NCBI RefSeq assembly: GCF_020176695.1
Contig: NZ_JAIWIA010000011.1
Location: 1-62,341, forward strand
Length of the DNA stretch: 62,341 nucleotides
Origin: Massilia sp. MS-15
GTDB lineage: Bacteria; Pseudomonadota; Gammaproteobacteria; Burkholderiales; Burkholderiaceae_D
Direction of reading: 5' to 3'
Shown here: positions 50,278 to 59,500 of the stretch, piece by piece
Position numbering within the stretch: the first letter of the stretch is position 1
Layout of the letters: every line of letters begins with the position of its first letter
The notes under the pieces: model-generated
Database searches by the model: none
What the model saw: only the letters and a program-made list of their open reading frames with translations
Told to the model about the DNA's origin: nothing
Position numbers and translations under genes: made by a program

Positions 50278-51063
50278 ATGTCCCGACTACCGACCCTCTT
50301 CGTTTCCCACGGCTCGCCGATGCTGGCGCTGCAGGACAGCCCGGCGCGCCGCTTCCTGGCCGGGCTCGGCGCCGCGCTGCCGCGGCCACGCGCGGTGCTG
50401 GCCGTGTCGGCGCACTGGGAGACCATCGGGGCGCCGGCCCTCGGTTGCGCGCCGCGCCCCGCCACCATCCACGATTTCGGCGGTTTCCCGCCCGCCCTGT
50501 ACCAGATCGACTACCCGGCGCCCGGCGCGCACGATGTCGCCGAACGGGCGGCGGCGCTGCTGCAGGCGGCGGGCCTGGCCACGCGGCGCGACCCCGGGCG
50601 TGGCCTGGACCACGGCGCCTGGGTGCCGCTGCGCCTGATGTATCCGGACGCCGACGTGCCCGTGACCCAGCTCTCGATCCTGCACCGTGGCGACCCGTCC
50701 GCCCACCTGCGCATCGGCCGGGCGCTGGCGGCGCTCAGCGAGGAGGGGGTGCTGGTGCTGGCGTCGGGCTCGCTGACCCACAACCTGCATGCCTATCGCG
50801 GACAGGGCGTGGATGCGCCGGTGCCCGACTGGGTGACCGGTTTCGGCGACTGGATGGCGGCGCGCCTGGCGGCCAACGACCAGACCGCGCTGCTCGACTA
50901 TCGCCACGCGGCCCCGCACGCGGTGCAGAACCATCCCACCGACGAACACCTGCTGCCGCTGTTCGTCGCCCTGGGCGCGGCCGGTCCTGGTGCGCGTGCC
51001 ACGCGCCTGCATGCGAGCGTGGAGCACGGCGTGCTGGCGATGGATGCCTACGCCTTCCAGTAG
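50278..51063 (+). CDS. DODA-type extradiol dioxygenase (YgiD-like)
   Basis: A 261-residue member of the 4,5-DOPA extradiol dioxygenase family (class III, LigB-like). FVSHGSPMLAL, SAHWETIGAPAL, LDHGAWVPLRLMYP and SGSLTHNLHAY contain the conserved His residues that bind zinc or iron. Bacterial members are usually of unknown physiological substrate and are not part of classical catechol pathways. AGGAG is six bases before the ATG. LysR gene upstream and DoxX gene downstream form a common trio with it. Confidence 0.9.
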   Translation: MSRLPTLFVSHGSPMLALQDSPARRFLAGLGAALPRPRAVLAVSAHWETIGAPALGCAPRPATIHDFGGFPPALYQIDYPAPGAHDVAERAAALLQAAGLATRRDPGRGLDHGAWVPLRLMYPDADVPVTQLSILHRGDPSAHLRIGRALAALSEEGVLVLASGSLTHNLHAYRGQGVDAPVPDWVTGFGDWMAARLAANDQTALLDYRHAAPHAVQNHPTDEHLLPLFVALGAAGPGARATRLHASVEHGVLAMDAYAFQ

Positions 51064-51098
51064 CCAGCAGTGCGCCAACGCCGTGCGCAGGCGGCGAT

Positions 51099-51107
51099 GA
51101 TGTCAAT
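51099..51107 (+). promoter_or_regulatory. GATGTCAAT element upstream of DoxX
   Basis: Exact copy of the 9-mer at 50219-50227. It is close to a possible promoter for the DoxX gene (CAACACTTTAATA follows). Confidence 0.35.
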
Positions 51108-51139
51108 GCAACACTTTAATACTTCAATCGGGAGCAATC

Positions 51140-51565
51140 ATGCACACCACGAATCCTAGCTACCGCAACCTGGACGACGAAGGCAAGCTGGTGCTGCGCG
51201 TCGCGCTCGCCGCCCTGCTGCTGTTCCACGGCATCTCGAAGCTGTCCGGCGGTATCGGCTTCATTACCGGCATGCTGCAGGGGATGGGCCTGCCGGCGCT
51301 GTTCGGCTACGGGGTCTATGTGGGCGAAGTGGTCGCGCCGCTCCTCATCCTGGTGGGCCTGTTCACCCGCCCTGCGGCGCTGGTGGTGCTCATCAACATG
51401 GTGGTGGCCGTGCTGCTGGCGCATACCGCCCAGTTCTTCACGCTCAACGAGACCGGCGGCTGGGCGCTCGAACTGCAGGGCATGTACTTCGCCGCGGCAC
51501 TGGCCGTGGCCCTGCTGGGCGCCGGGCGTTACAGCCTGGGCGGGGCCGGGGGGCGCTTCAACTAA
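51140..51565 (+). CDS. DoxX family membrane protein
   Basis: A 141-residue four-helix protein with the true DoxX signature: RVALAALLLFHGISKLSGGIGFITGMLQGMGLPALFGYGVYVGEVVAPLLILVGLFTRPAALVVLINMVVAVLLAH. DoxX proteins sit in the inner membrane, often with redox partners. GGGAGCAA precedes the start. It follows the DODA-type dioxygenase on the same strand, and this pair is found together in many proteobacteria (known from genome context studies in general terms). Confidence 0.88.
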   Translation: MHTTNPSYRNLDDEGKLVLRVALAALLLFHGISKLSGGIGFITGMLQGMGLPALFGYGVYVGEVVAPLLILVGLFTRPAALVVLINMVVAVLLAHTAQFFTLNETGGWALELQGMYFAAALAVALLGAGRYSLGGAGGRFN

Positions 51566-51776
51566 GGCTGGACTGGCCGGTTTCCAAGCCGCGAACGGGG
51601 GAATCGCGTATCATGACGCCCCTGGATCGTGCCACGGTATTCGCCATCTGTTCGCCTGCTGTTCGCCTGGCGCTTCGCCGCGGAGCCTGCAACGCAGCGC
51701 GATCTGAACGCGTGGGCAGGGGACCTGCCCACCCTACGCTCATCCATCCGCCTCAGGCTTCATTCAGGATCACCAC
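51566..51776 (+). other. Intergenic gap with palindromic repeat
   Basis: The gap contains an 11-bp direct duplication (CTGTTCGCCTG around 51649-51670) and the palindromic element at 51709-51738. ORFs through it are repeats of the palindrome and not convincing. No strong terminator apart from the palindrome is seen, though that hairpin could act as one. Confidence 0.5.
51709..51738. repeat. Dispersed intergenic palindrome, second copy
   Basis: GTGGGCAGG (51712-51720) and CCTGCCCAC (51724-51732) form a perfect 9-bp stem with a 3-base loop, flanked by CGC on the left and CCTACG on the right. The outer CGCGTGGGC and GCCCACCCTAC arms match the element at 28759. Confidence 0.65.
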
Positions 51777-53987
51777 ATGGAAATCAAGGTCAATTTTCTC
51801 GACAAGCTGCGTCTCGAAGCGAAGTTCGACGACTTCACGGTCATCGCCGACCAGCCGATCCGCTACAAGGGCGATGGCTCGGCGCCCGGCCCCTTCGACT
51901 ACTTCCTGGCTTCGTCGGCCCTGTGCGCGGCCTATTTCGTCAAGCTCTACTGCAATACGCGCGACATCCCGACCGAGAACATCCGCCTGTCGCAAAATAA
52001 CATCGTCGACCCGGAGAACCGCTACAAGCAGATCTTCAAGATCCAGGTCGAGCTGCCGGCCGACATCTCGGACAAGGACCGCCAGGGCATCCTGCGCTCG
52101 ATCGAGCGCTGCACCGTGAAGAAGGTGGTGCAGGAAGGGCCGCAGTTCGTGATCGAGGAAGTCGACAGCCTGGATGCCGACGCCCAGGCCCTGCTGACCC
52201 TGCAGCCGGACGCCGGCGCGCGCACCTGCATTCCCGGCAAGGACCTGCCGCTCGAAGAGACCATCGCCAACATGTCGGCCCTGCTGGCATCCTGGGGCAT
52301 CAAGATCGAGATCGCATCCTGGCGCAACATCGTGCCCAACGTCTGGTCGCTGCACATCCGCGACGCCCATTCGCCGATGTGCTTCACCAACGGCAAGGGC
52401 GCGACCAAGGAAAGCGCGCTGGCCTCGGCCCTGGGCGAATACATCGAACGCCTGAACTGCAACCACTTCTACGCCGGCGCCTACTGGGGCCAGGACATCG
52501 CCAGCGCCGACTTCGTGCACTACCCGAACGAGCGCTGGTTCCAGCCGGGGCCGGACGACGCGCTCCCCGAAGGCATCCTCGATGAGCACACGCTGCCGAT
52601 CTACGACCCGGACGGCGAACTGCGCGCCTCGCACCTGGTCGACACCAATTCCGGCAATGCGAAGCGCGGCATCGTCGCGCTGCCCTACGTGCGCCAGTCG
52701 GACGGCGCGACCGTCTACTTCCCGTCCAACCTGATCGAGAACCTGTACGCCAGCAACGGCATGAGCGCCGGGAACACGCTGGCCGAAGCCCAGGTGCAGT
52801 GCCTGTCCGAGATCTTCGAGCGCGCCGTCAAGCGCGAGATCCTGGAAGGCGAGATCGCCCTGCCGGACGTGCCGCAGGAGGTGCTGGCCAAATACCCGCG
52901 CATCCTGGCCGGCATCCAGGGCCTGGAAGAGCAGGGTTTCCCGGTACTGGTCAAGGATGCCTCGCTGGGCGGGCAATACCCGGTCATGTGCGTGACCCTG
53001 ATGAACCCGCGCACCGGCGGCGTGTTCGCCTCCTTCGGCGCGCACCCGAGCTTCGAGGTGGCGCTGGAGCGCAGCCTGACCGAGCTGCTGCAGGGGCGCA
53101 GCTTCGAGGGCCTGAACGACCTGCCGGCGCCGACCTTCGCCAGCGAAGCCGTCACCGAACCCTACAACTTCGTCGAGCATTTCATCGATTCGAGCGGCCT
53201 GGTGTCGTGGCGCTTCTTCAGCGCGCGCGCCGGGTACGACTTCGTCGAGTGGGATTTCACCGCCCGGGGCAAGGACGCCAACGCCGAGGAAGCGACGAGC
53301 CTGCTGGGCATCCTGGCCGACATGGGCAAGGAAACCTACATCGCGGTGCACGACGAACTGGGCGCGGTGGCCTGCCGCATCCTGGTGCCGGGCTACTCGG
53401 AGATCTATCCGGTCGAGGACCTGGTCTGGGACAACACCAACAAATCGCTACTGTTCCGCGAAGACATCCTGAACCTGCACCGCCTGGACGAGGCGAAGCT
53501 GGACGGGCTGCTGGAGCGCCTGGAAAACAATGAGCTCGACGAGTATTCCGACGTCGCCACCCTGATCGGCATCGAGTTCGACGAGAACACCGACTGGGGC
53601 CAGCTCACCGTGCTCGAGCTGCGCCTGCTCATCAACCTGGCCCTGCGGCGTTTCGAGGAGGCCCACGAGCTGGTCGGCGCCTTCCTGCAGTACAACGACA
53701 ATACCGTCGAGCGCAAGCTGTTCTACCAGGCGCTCGACGCGGTGCTGCACGTGACCCTGGACGAGGAACTGGAGATCGGCGACTTCGAGCACAACCTGCG
53801 CCGCATGTTCGGCGACGCGCGCATGGACGCGGTGCTCGGCTCGGTGGACGGCAGCGTGCGCTTCCATGGCCTGACCCCCACCAGCATGGCGCTGGAAGGC
53901 CTGGACCGGCACCACCGCCTGATCGACAGCTACCGCAAGCTGCACAAGGCGCGCGCGGCCCTCGCCACCACCGCTGCCCGCGGCTGA
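51777..53987 (+). CDS. OsmC-YcaO fusion protein
   Basis: A 736-residue protein. Residues 1 to about 150 form an OsmC-like domain (YKGDGSAPGPFDYFLASSALCAAYFVKLYCNTRDI, a peroxiredoxin-like fold that normally has two Cys; the first lies in SSALCAAYF and the second in RCTVKKVV). From about 165 to 560 it is a YcaO domain (CFTNGKGATKESALASALGEYIERL and EAQVQCLSEIFERAVKREI, with the Glu-rich ATP/Mg site), and the C-terminal part is helical TPR-like as in E. coli YcaO. YcaO proteins use ATP to activate peptide amides, and E. coli YcaO helps RimO modify ribosomal protein S12. The OsmC fusion may add thiol or sulfur chemistry. Confidence 0.87.
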   Translation: MEIKVNFLDKLRLEAKFDDFTVIADQPIRYKGDGSAPGPFDYFLASSALCAAYFVKLYCNTRDIPTENIRLSQNNIVDPENRYKQIFKIQVELPADISDKDRQGILRSIERCTVKKVVQEGPQFVIEEVDSLDADAQALLTLQPDAGARTCIPGKDLPLEETIANMSALLASWGIKIEIASWRNIVPNVWSLHIRDAHSPMCFTNGKGATKESALASALGEYIERLNCNHFYAGAYWGQDIASADFVHYPNERWFQPGPDDALPEGILDEHTLPIYDPDGELRASHLVDTNSGNAKRGIVALPYVRQSDGATVYFPSNLIENLYASNGMSAGNTLAEAQVQCLSEIFERAVKREILEGEIALPDVPQEVLAKYPRILAGIQGLEEQGFPVLVKDASLGGQYPVMCVTLMNPRTGGVFASFGAHPSFEVALERSLTELLQGRSFEGLNDLPAPTFASEAVTEPYNFVEHFIDSSGLVSWRFFSARAGYDFVEWDFTARGKDANAEEATSLLGILADMGKETYIAVHDELGAVACRILVPGYSEIYPVEDLVWDNTNKSLLFREDILNLHRLDEAKLDGLLERLENNELDEYSDVATLIGIEFDENTDWGQLTVLELRLLINLALRRFEEAHELVGAFLQYNDNTVERKLFYQALDAVLHVTLDEELEIGDFEHNLRRMFGDARMDAVLGSVDGSVRFHGLTPTSMALEGLDRHHRLIDSYRKLHKARAALATTAARG

Positions 53988-54002
53988 ACACCGCGGAAGG
54001 GC

Positions 54003-54380
54003 TCAGCCGGCGACGTCGACCCGCCCGAAGTAGCCGTACTGCAGGCTGGCCGCGATGCGGCGCGCGGCCGCCAGGAAGGCCTCGGCGATGTCGGGCGCGA
54101 ACAGGCGCCGCGCATGCGCGTCGAACAGGCCGAGCCAGCGCCGGAAGTGCTCCGGCCCGATGCCCTGCAGGGCCATGTGCTTGCCATACACATTGCCCTT
54201 GAACTCGGCGCTGGCGAGCATGATCGAACACCAGAAATCGACCATGCGCCCAAGGTGCGCGTCCCAGTGCTCGCCGATGGCGCCGTCGAAGACCGGCTGC
54301 AGCAGCGTGTCGCGGCGGATGTCGGCATAGAAGTCGGCGACCAGGGTCGCGATCGCGTCGCGGTTCAGTTCGGAATGCAT
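54003..54380 (-). CDS. Group III truncated haemoglobin
   Basis: A 125-residue single-domain globin. FYADIRRDTLLQPVFDGAIGEHWDAHLGRMVDFWCSIML and the proximal His in GIGPEHFRRWLGLFDAHARRLF fit group III truncated haemoglobins. The heme protein probably binds O2, NO or CO in the cytoplasm; physiological role is unknown. The ATG at 54380 gives the family length. It converges with the OsmC-YcaO gene with 15 bases between the stops, which share a short stem GGCTGA/TCAGCC (53982-54008). Confidence 0.88.
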   Translation of the reverse strand: MHSELNRDAIATLVADFYADIRRDTLLQPVFDGAIGEHWDAHLGRMVDFWCSIMLASAEFKGNVYGKHMALQGIGPEHFRRWLGLFDAHARRLFAPDIAEAFLAAARRIAASLQYGYFGRVDVAG

Positions 54381-54517
54381 GGTGCGGTCAGAGAGAGAGG
54401 GGGACAGGACGCCATTGTGGCAGATTCCCGCATCCCGGCCCAGCCGGGCCGGCCGCGGCGCCTGGTGTTTTCGCTTCCGATGGCACACAATGGCTGTGTT
54501 CTTCCACGGAGGTGCGG

Positions 54518-56158
54518 ATGCGAGATGCGATCGTCATTGGCGGCGGCCATAACGGCCTGGTCTGCGCGTTCTACCTGGCGCGCGCCGGCCTGAAGGTGAC
54601 CGTGCTGGAGCGCCGGCCGGTGGTCGGCGGTGCCGCGGTTACCGAGGAATTCCATCCGGGCTTTCGCAATTCGGTGGCCGCCTACACGGTGTCGCTGCTC
54701 AACCCCAGGGTCATCCGCGACATGGACCTGGCGCGCCACGGGCTGCGCGTGGTCGAGCGTCCGCTCGCCAACTTCCTGCCGCTGGACGAATCGCGCTACC
54801 TGAAGCTCGGCCCTGGCCGTACCGCGGCCGAGGTGGCGCGCTTCTCGCCGCGCGACGCCGCCCGCCTTGACGCCTATCACGCCCACCTGGACAGCGCCGC
54901 CGACCTGCTGCGTGAACTGGTGCTGCAAACCCCGCCGAACCTGGTGCAGGGCGGCTGGCTCGCGGCCCTGCCCGAGCTGCTCAAGGCCGGCCGCATCGGC
55001 AGGCGGATGGCCAGGCTGCCGCTGGCCGCCCAGCGCGAACTGCTGGACCTGTTCACCAAATCGGCCGGCGACCACCTCGACAGCTGGTTCGAGAGCGATC
55101 CGATCAAGGCCGCCTACGGCTTCGACAGCGTGGTGGGCAACTACGCCAGCCCCTACACGCCGGGTTCCGCCTACGTGCTGCTGCACCATGTGTTCGGCGA
55201 GGTGAACGGCAGGAAGGGCGCCTGGGGCCATGCGCTCGGCGGCATGGGCGCGATCACGGCGGCGATGGCGAAGGCGGCCCGGGCCCAGGGCGTCGAGATC
55301 CGGCTCGACTGCGCGGTGGACGAGGTGCTGCTGCGCGATGGACGCGCCACCGGCGTCGTGACCGCGCGCGGCGAGCGCCTGGCGGCGCGCGCCGTGGTCT
55401 CGAACCTGAATCCGCGCCTGCTGTACACCCGGCTGGTGGACCCGGCGGCGCTGCCGCCCGATTTCCTGCGCCGCATGCAGGCCTGGCGCTGCGGTTCCGG
55501 CACCTTCCGCATGAACGTGGCGCTGTCGGAACTGCCGGACTTTCGCTGCCTGCCCGGCAAGGCGCCGGCCGAGCACCACGGCAGCGGCATCATCATCGCC
55601 CCCAGCCTGGCCTACATGGAGCGCGCCTACCACGATGCGCGCAGCCTGGGCTGGGCGCGCGAGCCGATCGTCGAAATGCTGATCCCGTCCACCCTCGACC
55701 CGGGCCTGGCCCCGCCCGGCCAGCACGTGGCCAGCCTGTTCTGCCAGCACGTGGCGCCTGTCCTGCCCAGCGGCGCCAGCTGGGACGACGCGCGCGAGCG
55801 GGTGGCCGACCTGATGATCGATACGGTGGACCGCCACGCGCCGAACTTCCGGCGCGCGGTGCTGGGCCGGCAGATTCTCAGCCCGCTCGACCTGGAGCGC
55901 ACCTTCGGCCTGGTGGGCGGCGACATTTTCCACGGCGCGCTCGGCCTCGACCAGCTGTTCGCGGCGCGCCCGATGCTCGGCCACGCCGACTACCGTGGGC
56001 CGGTGGCCGGCCTGTACACCTGCGGCGCAGGCACCCATCCGGGAGGCGGCGTTACCGGCGCACCCGGCCACAACGCGGCGCGCGAGATCCTGCGCGATTT
56101 CACGCGCCGGCGCACGGCAGGGACGCACGGCAGTGGCGCGCATTTGCAGCGCAGCTGA
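54518..56158 (+). CDS. Phytoene-desaturase-like FAD oxidoreductase
   Basis: A 546-residue flavoprotein of the CrtI/PYROXD2-like amine-oxidase superfamily. The FAD motif IVIGGGHNGLVCAFYLARAGLKVTVLERRPVVGGAA is at the N-terminus and the C-terminal GLYTCGAGTHPGGGVTGAPGHNAA closes the FAD site. Carotenoid desaturases are the closest characterised type, but no carotenoid synthase gene is nearby, so the substrate is open. GGAGG (54508-54512) is five bases before the ATG at 54518, which is preferred to the GTG at 54512. It is divergent from the truncated haemoglobin gene. Confidence 0.86.
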   Translation: MRDAIVIGGGHNGLVCAFYLARAGLKVTVLERRPVVGGAAVTEEFHPGFRNSVAAYTVSLLNPRVIRDMDLARHGLRVVERPLANFLPLDESRYLKLGPGRTAAEVARFSPRDAARLDAYHAHLDSAADLLRELVLQTPPNLVQGGWLAALPELLKAGRIGRRMARLPLAAQRELLDLFTKSAGDHLDSWFESDPIKAAYGFDSVVGNYASPYTPGSAYVLLHHVFGEVNGRKGAWGHALGGMGAITAAMAKAARAQGVEIRLDCAVDEVLLRDGRATGVVTARGERLAARAVVSNLNPRLLYTRLVDPAALPPDFLRRMQAWRCGSGTFRMNVALSELPDFRCLPGKAPAEHHGSGIIIAPSLAYMERAYHDARSLGWAREPIVEMLIPSTLDPGLAPPGQHVASLFCQHVAPVLPSGASWDDARERVADLMIDTVDRHAPNFRRAVLGRQILSPLDLERTFGLVGGDIFHGALGLDQLFAARPMLGHADYRGPVAGLYTCGAGTHPGGGVTGAPGHNAAREILRDFTRRRTAGTHGSGAHLQRS

Positions 56159-56204
56159 TCGGGGAGTATGCTGTTTCCAGGCATGCTTGGATCGGGAGAC
56201 CATC

Positions 56205-56405
56205 ATGAAACTTCGTCCGACAGTATCTCACCTGGCAGGACAGTTCCACCGTCCCTTGCGTTTCGGCCGCCGCTGGCGCGGCCATGAACTGGCGCTGCGC
56301 ATGGTCCAGCTGGTGCTGCTCCTGCTGCTGGCAGGCGTCGGCGCCAAGCTGATTGCCGAAGGCGTGGCGCTGGCGGTGAACACGATCGCCAGCATGCTGG
56401 CCTGA
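56205..56405 (+). CDS. Small single-helix membrane protein
   Basis: A 66-residue protein with a basic N-terminal half (LRPTVSHLAGQFHRPLRFGRRWRGHE) and a single hydrophobic helix (MVQLVLLLLLAGVGAKLIAEGVALAV, about 33-58). GGGAGAC precedes the ATG. No family is recognised. It lies alone between the flavoprotein gene and the giant repeat protein gene, which converges on it. Confidence 0.6.
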   Translation: MKLRPTVSHLAGQFHRPLRFGRRWRGHELALRMVQLVLLLLLAGVGAKLIAEGVALAVNTIASMLA

Positions 56406-56501
56406 CGCTGCAAGCCTGGGCAGGGAGCGCCTTTGTGCCCGTCCTGACGGGAGCGGGGCGGTGGCGCGCGGCCGGTCGCGCCCGCGCCGCCCCCTCCTGT
56501 T

Positions 56502-59500
56502 TCAACGCGAGCGGAACTCGAACAGATAGTCGCCGCCGGTCTGGTGCCCGGCCGCCGTCAGGGCGCCGTACTGCGGCGTCTGCGGGAACTCCTTCCTGAC
56601 CGCTTCCTGCACGCCCTCGAAGACGGTACTGCCGGGCTTCCAGTTCGCGACCGAGCCAACCACCTGCATCAGGTTCCAGGCGAAGATCGAGTGGTTGCCC
56701 CGGCCTTCGTCGGGCACCGGTTCGTCGCCGCCCGAGGACAGCACCACCACCGAGCGCTTGCTGAGCACATCGTCCGCGTTCACGTTCCTGCCCACGTTCG
56801 CCATGCCCTCGCGCGCGAAGGCGCCCGAATAGCAGCTGTCGGAAATCAGCGCCATCTGGCGCGAGCGGATGCCGGACAGGATCTTGGCCACGTCGCTGTT
56901 CGAGATCCACTGGCGCGGGTCGCTGGCGGCGGCGTCCGACGGCAGCCAGTAGCCGGCGCCGTTCTTCTCGAGCGAGTAGCCGTGGCCGGCGTAGTACACC
57001 ACCACGCTGTCTTCGCTGCCCACTTCGGTGGCCAGCGCGTTCAGGGCGCGGATCATCTCGGCCTTGCCCGGGTTGTGCAGCACCCGCACCTCGTAGCCGA
57101 GCTTTTCGTCGAACAGCCTGGCGATGGCGTCGACGTCGGTGATGGCGTTTTCCAGGCGCGGGATGGCCTTGTCGCTGTACTCGTTCACGCCGAACAGGAC
57201 CGCGATCTTGCGCTCGATCTTCGGCAGGTTCGAGGTCTTCGCCACGGCCCGCCCCATGGTCTGCTCCTGCACATGGGCTTGCGGGCGGGCGGCGTGCAGC
57301 AGTTCCAGCTGGGCCGCGCTGATGCGGCAGGCGCCGGAGGACGCTTCCATCACCGTGGTGCAGGGCTGCAGGTCGGCCAGGCTGGGGTCCATCTCCAGCT
57401 TGTAGATCGCCGCCGAGAACAGGTTCTGCTTGAAGCTGCGGCGCTGGGCCAGCATCTGGGCCAGTTCCTCCTGGCTCATCGAGCCGATGCGGACCGGGCT
57501 GAAGGCCTTGGCGGCTCCCGGGCCGGTGCTGTCGGCCACCGGGCTGCTGGCCGGGGGCAGGTTCGGCACCGGGCTGGTGCCGCCCAGCGCGGCGAGCGCG
57601 GCGTTGGTTACGCTGTTGTTGATGTCGCCGATGGTTTGGCTCGGGCGCACCACGAGTGCGCTGGCGTTCGCGGGCGCCTGCACGAAATCGTAGTTGGTGG
57701 CGCTGAGGCCGGTTCCATGGATTGGATAGGTTCCCGGGGACGAGCCATTTGTAGCTTGGGCCTGCCAGGCCAGCTGGCCGGTGGTGGCGCTTCCCATGTT
57801 GTCTTCGCCTTTGAATCCGGTCACCGTGCCGGTCAGGGTGCCGAAAGGCTGGGTGGACTCGACCACCGCCGGGTTGGCCTGGTAGGTCAGGACGGCGCGC
57901 GTGATTTGTCCGGTGCCGGCCACGCTGGCACTCATTCCGGTAGACAGGCGCGTGCCGTTCAGGCTGTAGTTGCCGGCATCGAGTCCCGTGAAGTAAAAGG
58001 GGCCGCTGACGGTAACGGTCTTGACCTCGCCCGCGTTGGGCGTGTCGTAGCTGCCCTGACCAGGACCGCGCACGACGACCTGGTCGCCCGCTACCAGGTT
58101 GCCGATCTCGTACGGGTTAGTTCCAAGGCTTGCGCGATTGGTGGCGTCGTACTCCTTCACCGGCTCGTCGATCAGCGCGAGCGTGACCGCACGGGGCGTG
58201 ATCGCCGCAGTGATGGGCGGCGTGTTGTCAAGCTGGTAGTTTCCGGCGTCCAGGCCCGACAGGGCACCCCCGGTGATGAGAACCGTCTTGCCGGTACCGG
58301 CATTCTTGTTGTCGAACCTACCGGCGAGCGGGGCGATCGTGACCTGGTCGTTGGCCAACACGCCGGTCGGCGCGCCGGTCAGGATGGCCGTGTCATTGCC
58401 GTCATACACCTTGTCATTGGCGCGGATGCCGTCGGTGGACAGGGTCAGCTTGCTGATGCTGGCGGTGGTGGTGGTGCTCGCCACTGGCAGCTGGTAGTTG
58501 TGGGCATCCTGACCCTGCAGCCCCCCCACAGTAATGGTTACCCGCTTGTTGTCGCCGGCATGCTTGCTGTCGAAGGCGCCGCTGCGCGAGCCCAGGCTGA
58601 CCTGGTCGCGGCCGACCACATTGGACAGGTCAACGTCCACGCTGGCATTCATCGTGCCATCGTAGACTTTGTTGTTGGCCCGCGGATTCGACAGGGTAAG
58701 GGTGCGGCGATCGATGTTGCCGATGCCGCTGGCGCTGGTGGTGATGGTGTTCGTGCCGTTGCCGTTCAGCCTGACGCCGCCATAGCTGTAGTTGCCGGCG
58801 TCGGCACCGGTCAAGTCGAAGGGCCCGGTGACAGTGACCGTCCTGGTCCCGGCGTTGGCACTGTCGTACTGGCCCTGGGTGGGACCGGTGACCCGTACGA
58901 GGTCATTGCCCAGGATGCCAGCCAGCGTATATTGCCCGGCACCCAGGGCGGCACCGGGACTGCCATCGTAAACCTTGTTAATGGTGCCGTCGATACTGAT
59001 CTGCGCAGGGCGCGGATCGATCCTTCCCCTGAGGGTGCCGTTCGCATCGACAGTGTAATTGTGTGCATGTGGACCCAGCAGGATATTGCCGAGATTGGTG
59101 AGGGTGATGAGCTTGTTGTCGCCAACGTTCTTGTCGTCGAACCGACCGGACAGGCTGCCGAGCTGCACGGTGTCGCCAGCCAATACGCCCGCAAGGTCGG
59201 CATCGACCTCGATGTCCGGAGTGCCATCGTAGACCTTGCTCTGGCCCGAGAGGATTTGCAGGTTGAGTGTTCGTTGATCGATGTTGGCAGTCGCGCGCAG
59301 GGATGACGGCGCCAGCGTATAGTTGCCGGCGTCCGCGCCGGTCAGGCCGCTGGCGGAGACCAGCACTTCCTTGCCCGTGCCGGCATCCGGGGTGGCGAAT
59401 TGGCCGGTAAGCGTGCCGATGCTGACGGAATCGTTGCCGATCACACCCGACAGCTTGCCGTCGCTCAGGTGTGCATCGGTATTCCTGTCGTACATCTTGT

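Noticed and set aside
53982..54008. Bidirectional terminator between OsmC-YcaO and haemoglobin genes
   Set aside because: The stem is only six pairs with a 15-base loop and no T-run on either strand.
56544..59306. A 920-residue plus-strand ORF opposite the caspase/YDG protein
   Set aside because: The minus-strand reading has a caspase dyad and ten clear repeats. The plus-strand sequence only mirrors the repeat periodicity.
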